A DNA stretch of 64,000 nt from Subdoligranulum variabile (GTDB lineage Bacteria; Bacillota; Clostridia; Oscillospirales; Ruminococcaceae): positions 1-64,000 of the forward strand of contig SFKI01000007.1 in assembly GCA_004554775.1 (NCBI GenBank), written 5' to 3'. How positions within the stretch are numbered: position 1 is the first letter of the stretch; every line of letters begins with the position of its first letter. The translations under genes and the position numbers were made by a program. This document shows positions 1 to 9,349 of the stretch, piece after piece. The notes beneath the pieces are model-generated. The model did not search any database, was not told the origin of the DNA, and saw nothing but the letters and a program-made list of their open reading frames with translations.

Positions 1-125
1 GGTTCGCTGTATCCGCCACTGGCGGCGCTCACCTTTGCAGCACAAAGTATTATCTGCGCTTTTGGCTTAGCAGCTGCCGCACCTCGCTCGCCGTATCGGT
101 ACTTAGAATTGTGCGGTATTGCCTT
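1..125. other. Left-edge sequence, unassigned
   Basis: No coding frame here can be supported. A plus-strand frame stops with TAG at 68-70 and could be the tail of a gene that begins left of the window, but its translation shows no family I recognise. The strong hairpin at 126-167 implies that a transcription unit ends here. Confidence 0.3.
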
Positions 126-167
126 AAAAAACTCTGCCTGGACAACCGTTGCCAGGCAGAGTTTTTT
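126..167 (+). terminator. Intrinsic terminator, possibly bidirectional
   Basis: A perfect 10-bp GC-rich stem (arms CTCTGCCTGG and CCAGGCAGAG) closes a 10-nt loop. An A-run lies on the left and a T6 run on the right, so it could stop transcription from either side. Its right arm contains the -35 box of the next promoter. Confidence 0.85.
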
Positions 168-177
168 GGGGTATAAT
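149..177 (+). promoter_or_regulatory. Sigma-A promoter of the glutamate-cysteine ligase gene
   Basis: TTGCCA at 149-154 and a consensus TATAAT at 172-177 are 17 bp apart. The -35 lies inside the 3' arm of the preceding terminator hairpin. The first well-placed start codon downstream is the ATG at 219. Confidence 0.8.
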
Positions 178-218
178 AGTTGCAGCTTATACAGCAAAAA
201 CCACGCGGGGGAACGCAG

Positions 219-1451
219 ATGGCAAAAGCAGAGGAACAGAAAAAAGACCTGGTTGCCTACCTGCAAACGGGTTGCAGGGCAGAGGACAAGCTGGCCGTCG
301 GGCTGGCAGTGGAGCATTTCATCACCCACGCGGGCGGCGATCCCGTCACCTACGCGCAGGTGCAAAACGTGCTGCGCCAGATGCAGGCGGCGGGGGACAT
401 GCCGCTTTTGCAGGATGGGCAATACCTGGGCTTTACTACAAAACAATACGGTGTAACGCTGGAACCTGCCTGCCAGCTGGAAGTGCGCATCGCCCCGCAG
501 AAAAACGTCGTGCGCCTTTTGGACATCTACAACGCTTTTTATTTGCAGCTGAGCATGACGCTGGCTACCCACGGCCTGCGCGCCTGGACGGTCAGTTACC
601 ACCCCACCCGCCGCGCCGAGGACCTGCCCCTGATCCCCACGCCCCGCTACGAGGCCATGGACCGCTATTTCCGCCAGACAGGGGCCTGCGGCATCCAGAT
701 GATGCGCGCCACGGCATCCACCCAACTGGTCATTGACTATCATAACGAACGCGACTTTGTACAAAAAATGCGCGCGGCCTGCCTGCTTACGCCGTTTTTC
801 GGCCTGCTCAGCGACAACGCGCCTGTCTACCAGGGCAACCGCAACAACGCGTGCAGCGTGCGCACCCGCATCTGGCAAGATGTGGATACCGACCGCTGCG
901 GTGTGCCGCCGCGCCTGATGGACCCCGATTTTGGCTTTGCCGCCTACGCCGAAACCGTGCTGACCCGCCCGTTGGTCGTCTCCTGCAAAGGCGGGCACTG
1001 CAAGGGCGTGGGCCGCAAGACCGCACAGGAAATTTACGGTGCCAGGCTCGACCGCGCGGAAATAGAGCACATCCTTTCGATGTTTTTCTTCGATGTCCGC
1101 GCCAACAACGGCATCGAGATCCGCGGCGCGGACTGCATGCCGCCCAAGTTTATTTTGGCCTACGCCCAGCTGGTGCGGTCGATCTTCGGCAGCCAGGCAG
1201 CGCTGCAAAATGTGCTGCGCCACTACGCGGGCGTCACCACGGTCGACATTGCCAACGCCAAGCTGGCCGTCTGCAAGGGCGGCTTCAACGCCTGGGTCTA
1301 CGGCAAACCCATCGGCGGCGAGCTGGCCTGGCTGCTGATGCAGGCGCGCAGCCGCACCCCCTCGCAGGAGGAGCGCGCCCTGCTGGACCCCATCAGCCGC
1401 CTGATCACCCAGAAAAGATCGGTCCGCGCCGAGGAGGCCGACTACGAATAA
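219..1451 (+). CDS. Glutamate-cysteine ligase-like protein (GCS2 / plant-type family)
   Basis: A 410-aa protein resembling GCS2-type glutamate-cysteine ligases, which join glutamate and cysteine with ATP to give gamma-glutamylcysteine. Visible family features are the MMRATAS block near residue 161, the SDNAPVYQG block near 199, and DVRANNGIEIRGAD near 292-305, matching the usual 'EVR..EIRGAD' motif. The ATG at 219 is chosen because it follows a G-rich Shine-Dalgarno; the in-frame ATG at 180 lies only 3 nt after the -10 box. No glutathione synthetase is nearby, so the product may be gamma-glutamylcysteine itself or a related amide. Family assignment is by motif reading only; substrate is inferred. 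Confidence 0.7.
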   Translation: MAKAEEQKKDLVAYLQTGCRAEDKLAVGLAVEHFITHAGGDPVTYAQVQNVLRQMQAAGDMPLLQDGQYLGFTTKQYGVTLEPACQLEVRIAPQKNVVRLLDIYNAFYLQLSMTLATHGLRAWTVSYHPTRRAEDLPLIPTPRYEAMDRYFRQTGACGIQMMRATASTQLVIDYHNERDFVQKMRAACLLTPFFGLLSDNAPVYQGNRNNACSVRTRIWQDVDTDRCGVPPRLMDPDFGFAAYAETVLTRPLVVSCKGGHCKGVGRKTAQEIYGARLDRAEIEHILSMFFFDVRANNGIEIRGADCMPPKFILAYAQLVRSIFGSQAALQNVLRHYAGVTTVDIANAKLAVCKGGFNAWVYGKPIGGELAWLLMQARSRTPSQEERALLDPISRLITQKRSVRAEEADYE

Positions 1452-1496
1452 ACCCCGCCTGCGCAGCGCATACTGACCCGAGAGGGGGAATGCTCT

Positions 1497-2024
1497 GTGC
1501 GGGAAACATCGTACCATGCCGTGATTGCCGAGATGACGGTCCGCTCCCTGTGGGAGACGCAAAATGTAATGGACTGCATCCCGGACGAACTGTGGCAGCG
1601 GCCCTACGGCGGCGCGCCGCTGTGGCAGCATTTGTACCACGCGCTGCACAGCCTGGATCAGTGGTTCATCAACCCCAAAGCCAGCGATTTTGTCGAGCCG
1701 CCCATCCATACGCCACACTTGCAGGATCTGGCCATTTACCCGTCTGCTTGCGTGGATCGCGCCCAGATGGATGAGTATTTTTATACAATAAAAGCAAAAC
1801 TGTCCATGTATCTAACCTCGCTGCACGATGAAGATTTGCTGCAGCGGCCGGAAAACTGCGAATGGACGCGCTTTACACTGATTTTGTCGCAGTATCGTCA
1901 TCTGCACACTCATCTGGGGATGCTGATGGGCTTTATTGTGGCCGAGACCGGCCTGTGCCCCCGCACGCTGGAAGTAGGGGAGCCGTTCCCGCAGCCGCCC
2001 TACGACCCCTACCGTGCGCCTTGA
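1497..2024 (+). CDS. DinB-family putative metalloenzyme
   Basis: A 175-aa four-helix-bundle protein of the DinB/YfiT type. These bind a divalent metal through three histidines and often act as thiol-dependent S-transferases or have no known role. Candidate ligands are the histidines of HLYHALHSLD (about residues 46-52) and of the HLHTHLG motif about 90 residues later. The GTG start at 1497 follows a GAGAGGGGG ribosome-binding site; the ATG at 1490 is out of frame. It is probably co-transcribed with the ligase 45 bp upstream. A thiol-linked DinB beside a gamma-glutamylcysteine-forming enzyme is suggestive but unproven. Confidence 0.75.
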   Translation: MRETSYHAVIAEMTVRSLWETQNVMDCIPDELWQRPYGGAPLWQHLYHALHSLDQWFINPKASDFVEPPIHTPHLQDLAIYPSACVDRAQMDEYFYTIKAKLSMYLTSLHDEDLLQRPENCEWTRFTLILSQYRHLHTHLGMLMGFIVAETGLCPRTLEVGEPFPQPPYDPYRAP

Positions 2025-2043
2025 AATTCGGAAAGGACTCCGT

Positions 2044-2514
2044 ATGAAACATACCATTTTGCACCCGGCGGCGCTGCTTTTGCCGCTAGCCCTGCTGGCC
2101 GGCTGCGCCCGCACGCCGGATATGACCCCCGTGTGGCAAAAAACGCTGCCGGGCAGCGGTGCCAAGGCCACGCTGTCCAACTGCACGCTGCGCGACGAAA
2201 CCGAAGTGGATTATATTTACAGCCGCGAGGATCAAAACTGGAAAAAGTACCCGGCGCTGTTTACCACGCCCAGCCCGGTGCTGACGTTGACCGGCGTAAC
2301 GGCGGATCAGGTGGAGCTGCGCTTCTCCGAGCAGATCGCCGACCTGTACTTAGGCTACGACCGCGTGATGCCCCAGCCGAAATTGGATTACATTTTTACC
2401 GAGACTGCCGACGGAGCGTTGCAGTATCAATTGGATACTGTTTATAATTATGAGTTTATCGTCACGACCGAAACCGGCACCGATGACTTTTTGATTATTT
2501 GTGAGCAGGAGTGA
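2044..2514 (+). CDS. Small predicted lipoprotein of unknown function
   Basis: A 156-aa protein beginning with a lipoprotein signal peptide: positive start, hydrophobic stretch, and lipobox LLAGC with the modified cysteine at residue 21. It is predicted to be anchored on the outer face of the cytoplasmic membrane. The mature part is mixed alpha/beta with many Thr and Tyr residues and matches no family I recognise. The ATG at 2044 is preferred over an upstream GTG because it sits after GAAAGGA. It lies 19 bp after the DinB gene and ends before the terminator at 2613. Confidence 0.7.
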   Translation: MKHTILHPAALLLPLALLAGCARTPDMTPVWQKTLPGSGAKATLSNCTLRDETEVDYIYSREDQNWKKYPALFTTPSPVLTLTGVTADQVELRFSEQIADLYLGYDRVMPQPKLDYIFTETADGALQYQLDTVYNYEFIVTTETGTDDFLIICEQE

Positions 2515-2612
2515 TTTTTGCGCCTTCCACTCCGCGCCGCTCGGGGTAACGCCATACTTCCGTTAGTTCTTCCTTTTTGTGACCAAATTTATTCGTTTAA
2601 TAAACAAAACCA

Positions 2613-2640
2613 GAAAGGCTCCCCTCCAGGGGAGCCTTTC
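2613..2640. terminator. Bidirectional terminator between lipoprotein and mscS-family genes
   Basis: A perfect 12-bp stem (GAAAGGCTCCCC and its complement) with a TCCA loop lies between the convergent lipoprotein and MscS genes. The following tract is only moderately T-rich. The rest of 2515-2698 holds nothing recognisable. Confidence 0.75.
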
Positions 2641-2698
2641 TCTATTTCATAAAAAACTTCGGCGGCAGGAGAAAGCCGCGCAACGCCGAAGCATAAAA

Positions 2699-3757
2699 TC
2701 ACTTTTCCCCCGCCATCTCAATGGTCGTAGTCGGGAACGCAAAATCACACCCGTCTTTGTGCACCATATCCATGATCTGCAAATTCAGGCGGTTTTTGGC
2801 CTGCAAAAAGTCGGCCAGCGACGTTTTGGTAATGTACACGCGGCAGCGCAGGTCAATGCTGTACGCATTGAACGTATCCACCGTCACGGTCACTTTGTCC
2901 GGGATCACCTCGGGGTCATTCTGCAAAAGCGCCGTCAGGTCGCAGCACAGCGTTTCCAGCGTTTCACGCGGGGTGCCGTAGGTCACGCCAATGGTAAAAT
3001 CCCACAGACGGCTCTGGCGCTGGTTGCAGTTGCGGATGTACTCCGACGCGACCTTGGAATTTTCAATCGAAACAACGATATTATCCAGCGTACGGAACTT
3101 TGTGGAACGGAACGAGATATCCTCGACCGTGCCCTCTAAATCGCCCAGCACAATGTAATCCCCGATGCCGAACGGATGCTCCAGCACCAGCGCTACGCCC
3201 GCGATGAGGTTCGACAGCGTCGACTGCGCGGCCAGCGAGATGGCAATGCCGGCGACCCCGGCACCGGTCAGCAGGCCCGAGACCGGCACGCCCAGTGTGT
3301 CCAGCATGGCGATGCCCGCAAACAGCCCAACCAGCGCACGGAACAAATTTTCAAAAAACCGCGCCATCGTCTGGTTGGTCTCGAGGTCCAGATGGTTCTG
3401 CGCGCTGCGCAGCAGCAATCGGCACATCGGGGCCGACCGCCACGCGCCCAGTGCAATAAAATAAATGTTCAGCAGGGTAGAGGCCGTTGCCAGAAAATCC
3501 GCCAGAGACGGGTGCTGCTGCACAAAGGGCAGCATGCCCGCTGCGGCAAACGCCAGTGTCTGCCGCAGTGCCCAGACCAGCGGTTTTAAGTAACTCTCAG
3601 TCAGAATGCAAAGCCACTTGGGCAGGTGCTTTTGCAGGCGGTGCAAAAAGCCGCCGCCCAAATGGTAAAACAAAAGCGGCAGCACCATGGCCAGCAGCAA
3701 AAACAGGCCGCTGGGCACAAGCTCCCAGATTTCAAACGCAAACGCAGATGCAGGCAT
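2699..3757 (-). CDS. MscS-family small-conductance mechanosensitive channel
   Basis: A 352-aa integral membrane protein that should open under membrane tension and release solutes during osmotic downshock. N-terminal hydrophobic segments are followed by the pore-lining helix (GAGVAGIAISLAAQ, about residues 165-180). The cytoplasmic beta domain follows (EHPFGIGDYIVLGD, then GTVEDISFRSTKFRT). The ATG at 3757 is chosen over a TTG at 3772 because GGGGGTG lies 6 nt upstream of it. It is transcribed divergently from the FMN riboswitch unit with overlapping promoters. Confidence 0.88.
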   Translation of the reverse strand: MPASAFAFEIWELVPSGLFLLLAMVLPLLFYHLGGGFLHRLQKHLPKWLCILTESYLKPLVWALRQTLAFAAAGMLPFVQQHPSLADFLATASTLLNIYFIALGAWRSAPMCRLLLRSAQNHLDLETNQTMARFFENLFRALVGLFAGIAMLDTLGVPVSGLLTGAGVAGIAISLAAQSTLSNLIAGVALVLEHPFGIGDYIVLGDLEGTVEDISFRSTKFRTLDNIVVSIENSKVASEYIRNCNQRQSRLWDFTIGVTYGTPRETLETLCCDLTALLQNDPEVIPDKVTVTVDTFNAYSIDLRCRVYITKTSLADFLQAKNRLNLQIMDMVHKDGCDFAFPTTTIEMAGEK

Positions 3758-3789
3758 ATGCGGCACCCCCAAACTTAAAAGTTGCCGTT

Positions 3790-3818
3790 ATTATACCACA
3801 ACCCCTTGCAATTTGTAA
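3790..3818 (-). promoter_or_regulatory. Promoter of the MscS-family gene
   Basis: Read on the minus strand, TTACAA (3813-3818) and TATAAT (3790-3795) are separated by 17 bp. The element overlaps the plus-strand promoter at 3806-3833. Confidence 0.6.
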
Positions 3819-3833
3819 AACCTGTGCTATAAT
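3806..3833 (+). promoter_or_regulatory. Promoter of the FMN riboswitch-ribU unit
   Basis: TTGCAA at 3806-3811 and TATAAT at 3828-3833 with 16-bp spacing. Transcription should begin just before the FMN aptamer. Confidence 0.75.
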
Positions 3834-3848
3834 ACCCCATAGAAAGTC

Positions 3849-3977
3849 TGTTTCAGGGCGGGGTGTAATTCCCCACCGGCGGTAAGCAGTGTTCCTGCAA
3901 GCCCGCGACCGGCTGCCTGGCAGCCGCTGACCCGGTGTGATTCCGGGGCCGACGGTATAGTCCGGATGAAAGAAACG
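3849..3977 (+). ncRNA. FMN riboswitch (RFN element)
   Basis: The conserved RFN core is readable: GGGCGGGGTG, the CCCCACCGGCGGTAA block, AGCCCGCGA, GACCCGGTGTGATTCCGG and GGATGAAAGAA. The closing helix pairs GTTTC (3850-3854) with GAAAC (3972-3976). When FMN is bound the downstream terminator at 4004-4036 is expected to form and shut off ribU. Confidence 0.97.
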
Positions 3978-4003
3978 GAAAGCTGTTTGCTATGCTTTTC
4001 TTG

Positions 4004-4036
4004 CGCCCTGCTGCTATTTTTGCAGCAGGGCGTTTT
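4004..4036 (+). terminator. Expression-platform terminator of the FMN riboswitch
   Basis: An 11-bp stem (CGCCCTGCTGC / GCAGCAGGGCG) with a 7-nt loop, followed by TTTTATTTTA. It sits between the aptamer and ribU, the usual place for an FMN-controlled attenuator. Confidence 0.85.
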
Positions 4037-4114
4037 ATTTTAGCAAAAGCCTCCCGCAGAATTTATCACGCAAAACAGCTTTCATAAACTACTTTTTTAC
4101 GGGAGGCATTTATT

Positions 4115-4711
4115 ATGCAAAACTCTACCACTAAAGTCCGCGCCCTTACGGGTACCGCTATGCTCGGCGCTGTGGCCGCCGTGCTCATGTACCTGGAATT
4201 TCCCATTCCCATCATGCCCGCGTTCGTCAAGCTGGATGTATCCGAGCTGCCCGCCCTGATCGCCAGCTTCGCCTACGGGCCGGTGTCAGGCGTTCTTGTC
4301 TGCTTGATCAAAAACCTGATCAAGCTGCCCAGCACCAGCACCGCTGCGGTGGGCGAGCTGTTCAACTTCGTGATGGGCGCGCTCTTCGTCGGCGTGGCGG
4401 GCATCGTGTACAAGCGCAACAAGACCCGCAAGGGGGCCATCGTCGGCGCGCTGTTGGGCGCGCTGGTCATGGCGGTCGTGTCGGTGCCGTACAACTACTT
4501 CATCGTCTACCCGGCATACGTGGTCATGTACCATCTGCCGCTCGAGGCCATCATCGGCATGTATCAGGCTATCAACCCCAGTGTCGACGGCCTGCTGACC
4601 TGCCTGCTGGTGTTCAACCTGCCGTTCACCTTTGTAAAAGGTGTGTTGGATGCGGTGCTCTGCTTCCTGATTTACAAGCCGCTTTCGCCCATCCTGCATG
4701 GCCGCAAATAA
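4115..4711 (+). CDS. ribU: Riboflavin ECF transporter substrate-binding subunit RibU
   Basis: A 198-aa membrane protein with about six hydrophobic helices. It is the S component that captures riboflavin and works with a shared energy-coupling module (EcfA, EcfA', EcfT) encoded elsewhere. Family features are the LEFPIPIMPAFVKLDVSE segment near residues 29-46, the G-P-V-S-G turn, and LIKLPSTSTAAVGELFNF near 70-87. A GGGAGG ribosome-binding site precedes the ATG. The FMN riboswitch directly upstream independently supports the substrate. Confidence 0.93.
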   Translation: MQNSTTKVRALTGTAMLGAVAAVLMYLEFPIPIMPAFVKLDVSELPALIASFAYGPVSGVLVCLIKNLIKLPSTSTAAVGELFNFVMGALFVGVAGIVYKRNKTRKGAIVGALLGALVMAVVSVPYNYFIVYPAYVVMYHLPLEAIIGMYQAINPSVDGLLTCLLVFNLPFTFVKGVLDAVLCFLIYKPLSPILHGRK

Positions 4712-4774
4712 GTACACAGGGCAAGAAATGTCCTACTTTTGTGCAAATTGGCTGGTGTGTACCACGTTTTATCG

Positions 4775-4803
4775 TTGACTTTGCCCAAAAGCTGTGCTAA
4801 ACT
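4775..4803 (+). promoter_or_regulatory. Promoter of the SAM riboswitch-metK unit
   Basis: TTGACT at 4775-4780 and TAAACT at 4798-4803, 17 bp apart, about 25 bp before the aptamer. Confidence 0.65.
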
Positions 4804-4827
4804 ATCCACACAACAACAGAATAGCAA

Positions 4828-4922
4828 CTTATCAAGAGCGGCTGAGGGAACAGGCCCGATGAAGCCCGGCAACCTGCATGCAAGTGCAAGGTGCCAAATC
4901 CTGCGGGAAACCGAAAGATAAG
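4828..4922 (+). ncRNA. SAM-I riboswitch (S-box leader)
   Basis: The closing helix pairs CTTATC (4828-4833) with GATAAG (4917-4922). Between them are the S-box signatures AAGAGCGGCTGAGGGA, GATGAAGCCCGGCAACC, the AAGGTGCCAAATCC block and the final GAAAGATAAG. SAM binding should favour the terminator just downstream and repress metK, whose product makes SAM. Confidence 0.97.
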
Positions 4923-4927
4923 CGTAT

Positions 4928-4959
4928 GGCGCGCGGTCTTTTGGCTGTGCGCCTTTTTT
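4928..4959 (+). terminator. Expression-platform terminator of the SAM-I riboswitch
   Basis: Arms GGCGC (4928-4932) and GCGCC (4949-4953) are followed by T6. It lies between the aptamer and the metK ribosome-binding site (AAGGAGG). Confidence 0.8.
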
Positions 4960-5009
4960 GTTTCTCACGGTTGCGTTTCTGCCGAATTTTTTAAGGAGGC
5001 TTATCCCAA

Positions 5010-6155
<1,146 letters not shown>

Positions 6156-6203
6156 TTGCGTACGAAGCACTTGCGCTGAAAAATTCAACCATCAAATACG
6201 ACA

Positions 6204-6232
6204 AAAAAGCACGGGCTTGTCCCGTGCTTTTT
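6204..6232 (+). terminator. metK terminator
   Basis: The stem GCACGGG / CCCGTGC (6209-6227) is flanked by an A-run and a T5 run. The next promoter starts 5 bp later. Confidence 0.85.
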
Positions 6233-6236
6233 CTGT

Positions 6237-6265
6237 TTGCCAAAAGGGCCTTGTTGGGGTATAAT
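6237..6265 (+). promoter_or_regulatory. Promoter of the recD2-trhP long operon
   Basis: TTGCCA at 6237-6242, 17-bp spacer, TATAAT at 6260-6265. No further terminator is seen until 18030, so this promoter could serve nine genes. Confidence 0.8.
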
Positions 6266-6332
6266 AAAAATATTGTGGTAGTGTGCCGAAATGCAGCCCG
6301 CTGCCAACACCGAAAAGGGGAGGTGACGCCGC

Positions 6333-8588
6333 ATGGACAACCCGCCGCAGGACCAGCTGCTAAAGCTCGAGGGCGTAGTCGAGCATATGATCTACGAAAA
6401 CGCCGAGACCGGGTATGCCGTGTTTGAAGTCGACGCCGGCGGCACCGATGTCATTGTGGCCGGCAACGTGGGCAGTGTCGATAACGGTATGAGCGTCACC
6501 GTCTACGGCCGCATGGTCAACCACCCCAGCTATGGTGAGCAGTTCAAGGCCGAGACCTGTGAGGCCAGTCTGCCGCAGGACACCACAGCGCTGTTAAGCT
6601 ACCTTTCCAGCGGTGTGCTGCCCTATATCGGGCCGTCCACCGCCAAAAAGATCGTGGCCATGTTCGGCGAGGATACGTTAAATGTTATCTCCGAAACGCC
6701 GCAGAGCCTGTGCCGCATCAAGGGCATCACGCCCGAAAAAGCCGCCGCCATCTCCAATGAGTTCCGCCGCATGTATGGTGTGCGGGAGGTCGTGGCCTGG
6801 TTCACAAAATACGGCCTTTCAGCGCAGCAGGCGGTCACGGCCTACCGTGCGTTTGGCCCGCACACGGTCGAAGCACTGACGCAGAATCCGTATTTGTTGT
6901 GCGGCGAACCGCTGCAGCTTAAATTTGCCCAGGTGGACGGCATCGCCGCTGCGCTGGAATTTGATTCCGGCAGCCGCCTGCGCGTGGCGGCGGGACTTTT
7001 GTACGCGCTGCGCCACAATGCCAACAACGGCCACACCTGCCTGCCGCGCGCAAAACTGCTGGACTCGACCGCCAAATTCCTGCGCGTTGAGCCTGCGGGC
7101 ATCGAAGCCGGGCTGGACGAGCTGCTCTCGACCGAGGACCTGCGCACCCGCACCTATCAGGGTGTCGAATATATCTATCTGCCCGACCTGCTCTCAGCCG
7201 AGGAGGACATCGCCGCCCGCCTGGGCCAGCTTTCGACCTTCCCGACCGAGCCGCCCAAAACGCTGGAAACCGACATCCGCGTGTTGGAAATGACGCAGGG
7301 CTTCGAGTATGCGCCTTTGCAAAAAGAGGCCATCCGTCTGGCGCTTTCCAGCCGCGTCATGGTACTGACCGGCGGCCCCGGCACCGGCAAGACCACCACG
7401 GTCAACGCGATTTTAAGCCTGTACGAAGCGCTGTACGACCGCGTCGCCCTGTGTGCGCCGACGGGCCGCGCCGCCAAGCGGCTGAGCGAACTGACCAACC
7501 ACAGCGCGTCGACCATCCACCGCCTGCTCGAAGTCGACTACACGACCGGCAGCGTGCGGTTCATCCACAACGAGAAGAACCTTTTGAAATATGACGTCAT
7601 CATCCTTGACGAGATGAGCATGGTGGACGTCAAGCTGTTCCAGGCGCTGCTGGCTGCAGCGCGGTATCACTGCCGCATCATCATGGTAGGCGATGCCGAC
7701 CAGCTGCCCAGCGTCGGCCCCGGCAACATTCTGGGCGAGATTTTGCGCGCCAATGTCGTGCCGACCGTGCGCCTGACCGACATCTTCCGCCAGGCGCAGC
7801 AAAGCCTGATCGTGCAGAACGCCCACCGCATTGTCGAAGGGCAGATGCCCCAGAAAGGCGGGCCGACGGACGACTTTTTCATGATCGAATCCACCGGCCT
7901 TGCCTGCCAGAAACTGGTCTGCGATCTTGTCAGCACCCGGCTGCCCAAGGCCTACGGGTTTGACCCGGTCAAGGATATCCAGGTGCTGTGCCCGACCAAG
8001 GTCGGCCCCACCGGCAGTGTCGAGCTCAACCGCCGCTTGCAGGAGATCCTCAACCCGCCCATGCGCAGCAAGCCGCAGATCGGCACCGAGAAAAACGCAA
8101 AAATTCTGCGCCTGGGCGACAAAGTCATGCAGATCAAAAACGACTACGACATCACCTATGAGCGCGACGGCGCCGAGGCCGGTGTCGGTGCCTACAACGG
8201 CGACCTGGGTATCATCACGGCTGTCGACCCCGACGCGCGCGCCGTCACCGTCATGATGGACGACCGCAAGTATGTTTATTCGGCCGACCAGCTTGCCGAG
8301 CTCGAACCTGCCTACGCTGTTACGGTACACAAAAGCCAGGGCTCGGAGTTCCCGGCAGTCATTCTGCCGGTGGCCGATGTGCCCGCCCGCCTTTGCTACC
8401 GCAACCTTTTATATACGGGCGTCACCCGTGCGCGCAAACTCTGCGTGTTGACCGGCACCGCCCGCACCGAGGAAGCTATGGTGCGCAATGTGCGCCAGAA
8501 CATGCGCTACAGCGGCCTGCGCTTTTTGCTGGCCGATGCCGCTACACCCACCGCCGAAAAGTACAAAGCAGGGGATGATGAGGCATGA
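6333..8588 (+). CDS. recD2: RecD2-type ATP-dependent 5'-3' DNA helicase
   Basis: A 751-aa superfamily 1B helicase of the RecD2 type, found in bacteria without a RecBCD partner and linked to replication-fork and mismatch repair. The N-terminal part carries the family extension with helix-hairpin-helix-like repeats (around residues 90-200). Walker A GGPGTGKTT lies near residue 347, the ILDEMSMVD Walker B near 424, and the C-terminal VHKSQGSEF motif near 670. The ATG follows an AAGGGGAGGTGA ribosome-binding site. The stop codon overlaps the comF start. Confidence 0.93.
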   Translation: MDNPPQDQLLKLEGVVEHMIYENAETGYAVFEVDAGGTDVIVAGNVGSVDNGMSVTVYGRMVNHPSYGEQFKAETCEASLPQDTTALLSYLSSGVLPYIGPSTAKKIVAMFGEDTLNVISETPQSLCRIKGITPEKAAAISNEFRRMYGVREVVAWFTKYGLSAQQAVTAYRAFGPHTVEALTQNPYLLCGEPLQLKFAQVDGIAAALEFDSGSRLRVAAGLLYALRHNANNGHTCLPRAKLLDSTAKFLRVEPAGIEAGLDELLSTEDLRTRTYQGVEYIYLPDLLSAEEDIAARLGQLSTFPTEPPKTLETDIRVLEMTQGFEYAPLQKEAIRLALSSRVMVLTGGPGTGKTTTVNAILSLYEALYDRVALCAPTGRAAKRLSELTNHSASTIHRLLEVDYTTGSVRFIHNEKNLLKYDVIILDEMSMVDVKLFQALLAAARYHCRIIMVGDADQLPSVGPGNILGEILRANVVPTVRLTDIFRQAQQSLIVQNAHRIVEGQMPQKGGPTDDFFMIESTGLACQKLVCDLVSTRLPKAYGFDPVKDIQVLCPTKVGPTGSVELNRRLQEILNPPMRSKPQIGTEKNAKILRLGDKVMQIKNDYDITYERDGAEAGVGAYNGDLGIITAVDPDARAVTVMMDDRKYVYSADQLAELEPAYAVTVHKSQGSEFPAVILPVADVPARLCYRNLLYTGVTRARKLCVLTGTARTEEAMVRNVRQNMRYSGLRFLLADAATPTAEKYKAGDDEA

Positions 8589-9349
8589 ACCACCCGGATT
8601 GGCCGACCCTGGCAGAAAAAGCCGCGCTGTATCTCTACCCGCGGCGCTGCCCGTTTTGCGGCGCACTTTTGGGCCGCGATGCCGTGCAGGGCACCGTCTG
8701 CCCGGCCTGCTTTGCAGCGACCGACAAGCGTCTGGTGCATCTACCACCGCGCCTGCCCGAGACCGAGCACGCCTTTTACGCCCTGCAAACCGCCGTGGCC
8801 GCCTACTATTACAGCGGTGAGGTCCGCCACGCGATCTTGGCCTGCAAGCGCGGCGGGGAACTATGGCGCGCCCGCGAACTGGCTGACCGCATGGCCGTGC
8901 TGATCTGGGGTGCCATGCCGCCACCGGCCCCAGGCCAGCGCCCGGCGGGCATGGCCCCGGCAACTATGCCGCGCTATCACGCCATTGTGCCGGTGCCCCC
9001 GCGGGAACCGCTGCCCGGCACCGCCGGTATGCCGCTGTTGCTGGCCCGGCGGCTGGGCGTATTGATGCAGTTGCCGGTGATGACACCGCTGTACAGTACA
9101 AAACCTTTACAGCCGCAAAAGGGCCTGACCCGTGCCGAGCGCCTTGCCAACAAAAAGGACGCCTACGCCTGCCGCCCCGGCACCGACCTGACCGGTAAGC
9201 GGGTGCTGCTGGTGGATGATATCATCACCACCGGCGCGACCGTATCGGCCTGTGCGCTGGCCTTGTTACAGGCCGGGGCCGTTGAAGTAACGGCAGCCGC
9301 CGTGGCGGCCACCGAAGAACTGCCAAAATCTACGGAGAAACGCAAATGA
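8585..9349 (+). CDS. comF: ComF family protein
   Basis: A 254-aa phosphoribosyltransferase-fold protein related to competence factor ComFC/GntX. It probably supports DNA uptake or single-strand DNA handling in the cytosol. The N-terminal zinc-finger cysteines CPFC (residues 22-25) and CPAC are intact, and the PRPP-binding loop VLLVDDIITTGAT lies near residues 208-220. It overlaps recD2 and the next gene by 4 bp each (ATGA), so the three are translationally coupled. No ComFA helicase is present here. Confidence 0.88.
   Translation: MNHPDWPTLAEKAALYLYPRRCPFCGALLGRDAVQGTVCPACFAATDKRLVHLPPRLPETEHAFYALQTAVAAYYYSGEVRHAILACKRGGELWRARELADRMAVLIWGAMPPPAPGQRPAGMAPATMPRYHAIVPVPPREPLPGTAGMPLLLARRLGVLMQLPVMTPLYSTKPLQPQKGLTRAERLANKKDAYACRPGTDLTGKRVLLVDDIITTGATVSACALALLQAGAVEVTAAAVAATEELPKSTEKRK

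Noticed and set aside
50..145. Short minus-strand reading that ends like a protein C terminus
   Set aside because: It would be only about 32 codons from a TTG and would cross the terminator hairpin; no ribosome-binding site or family match.
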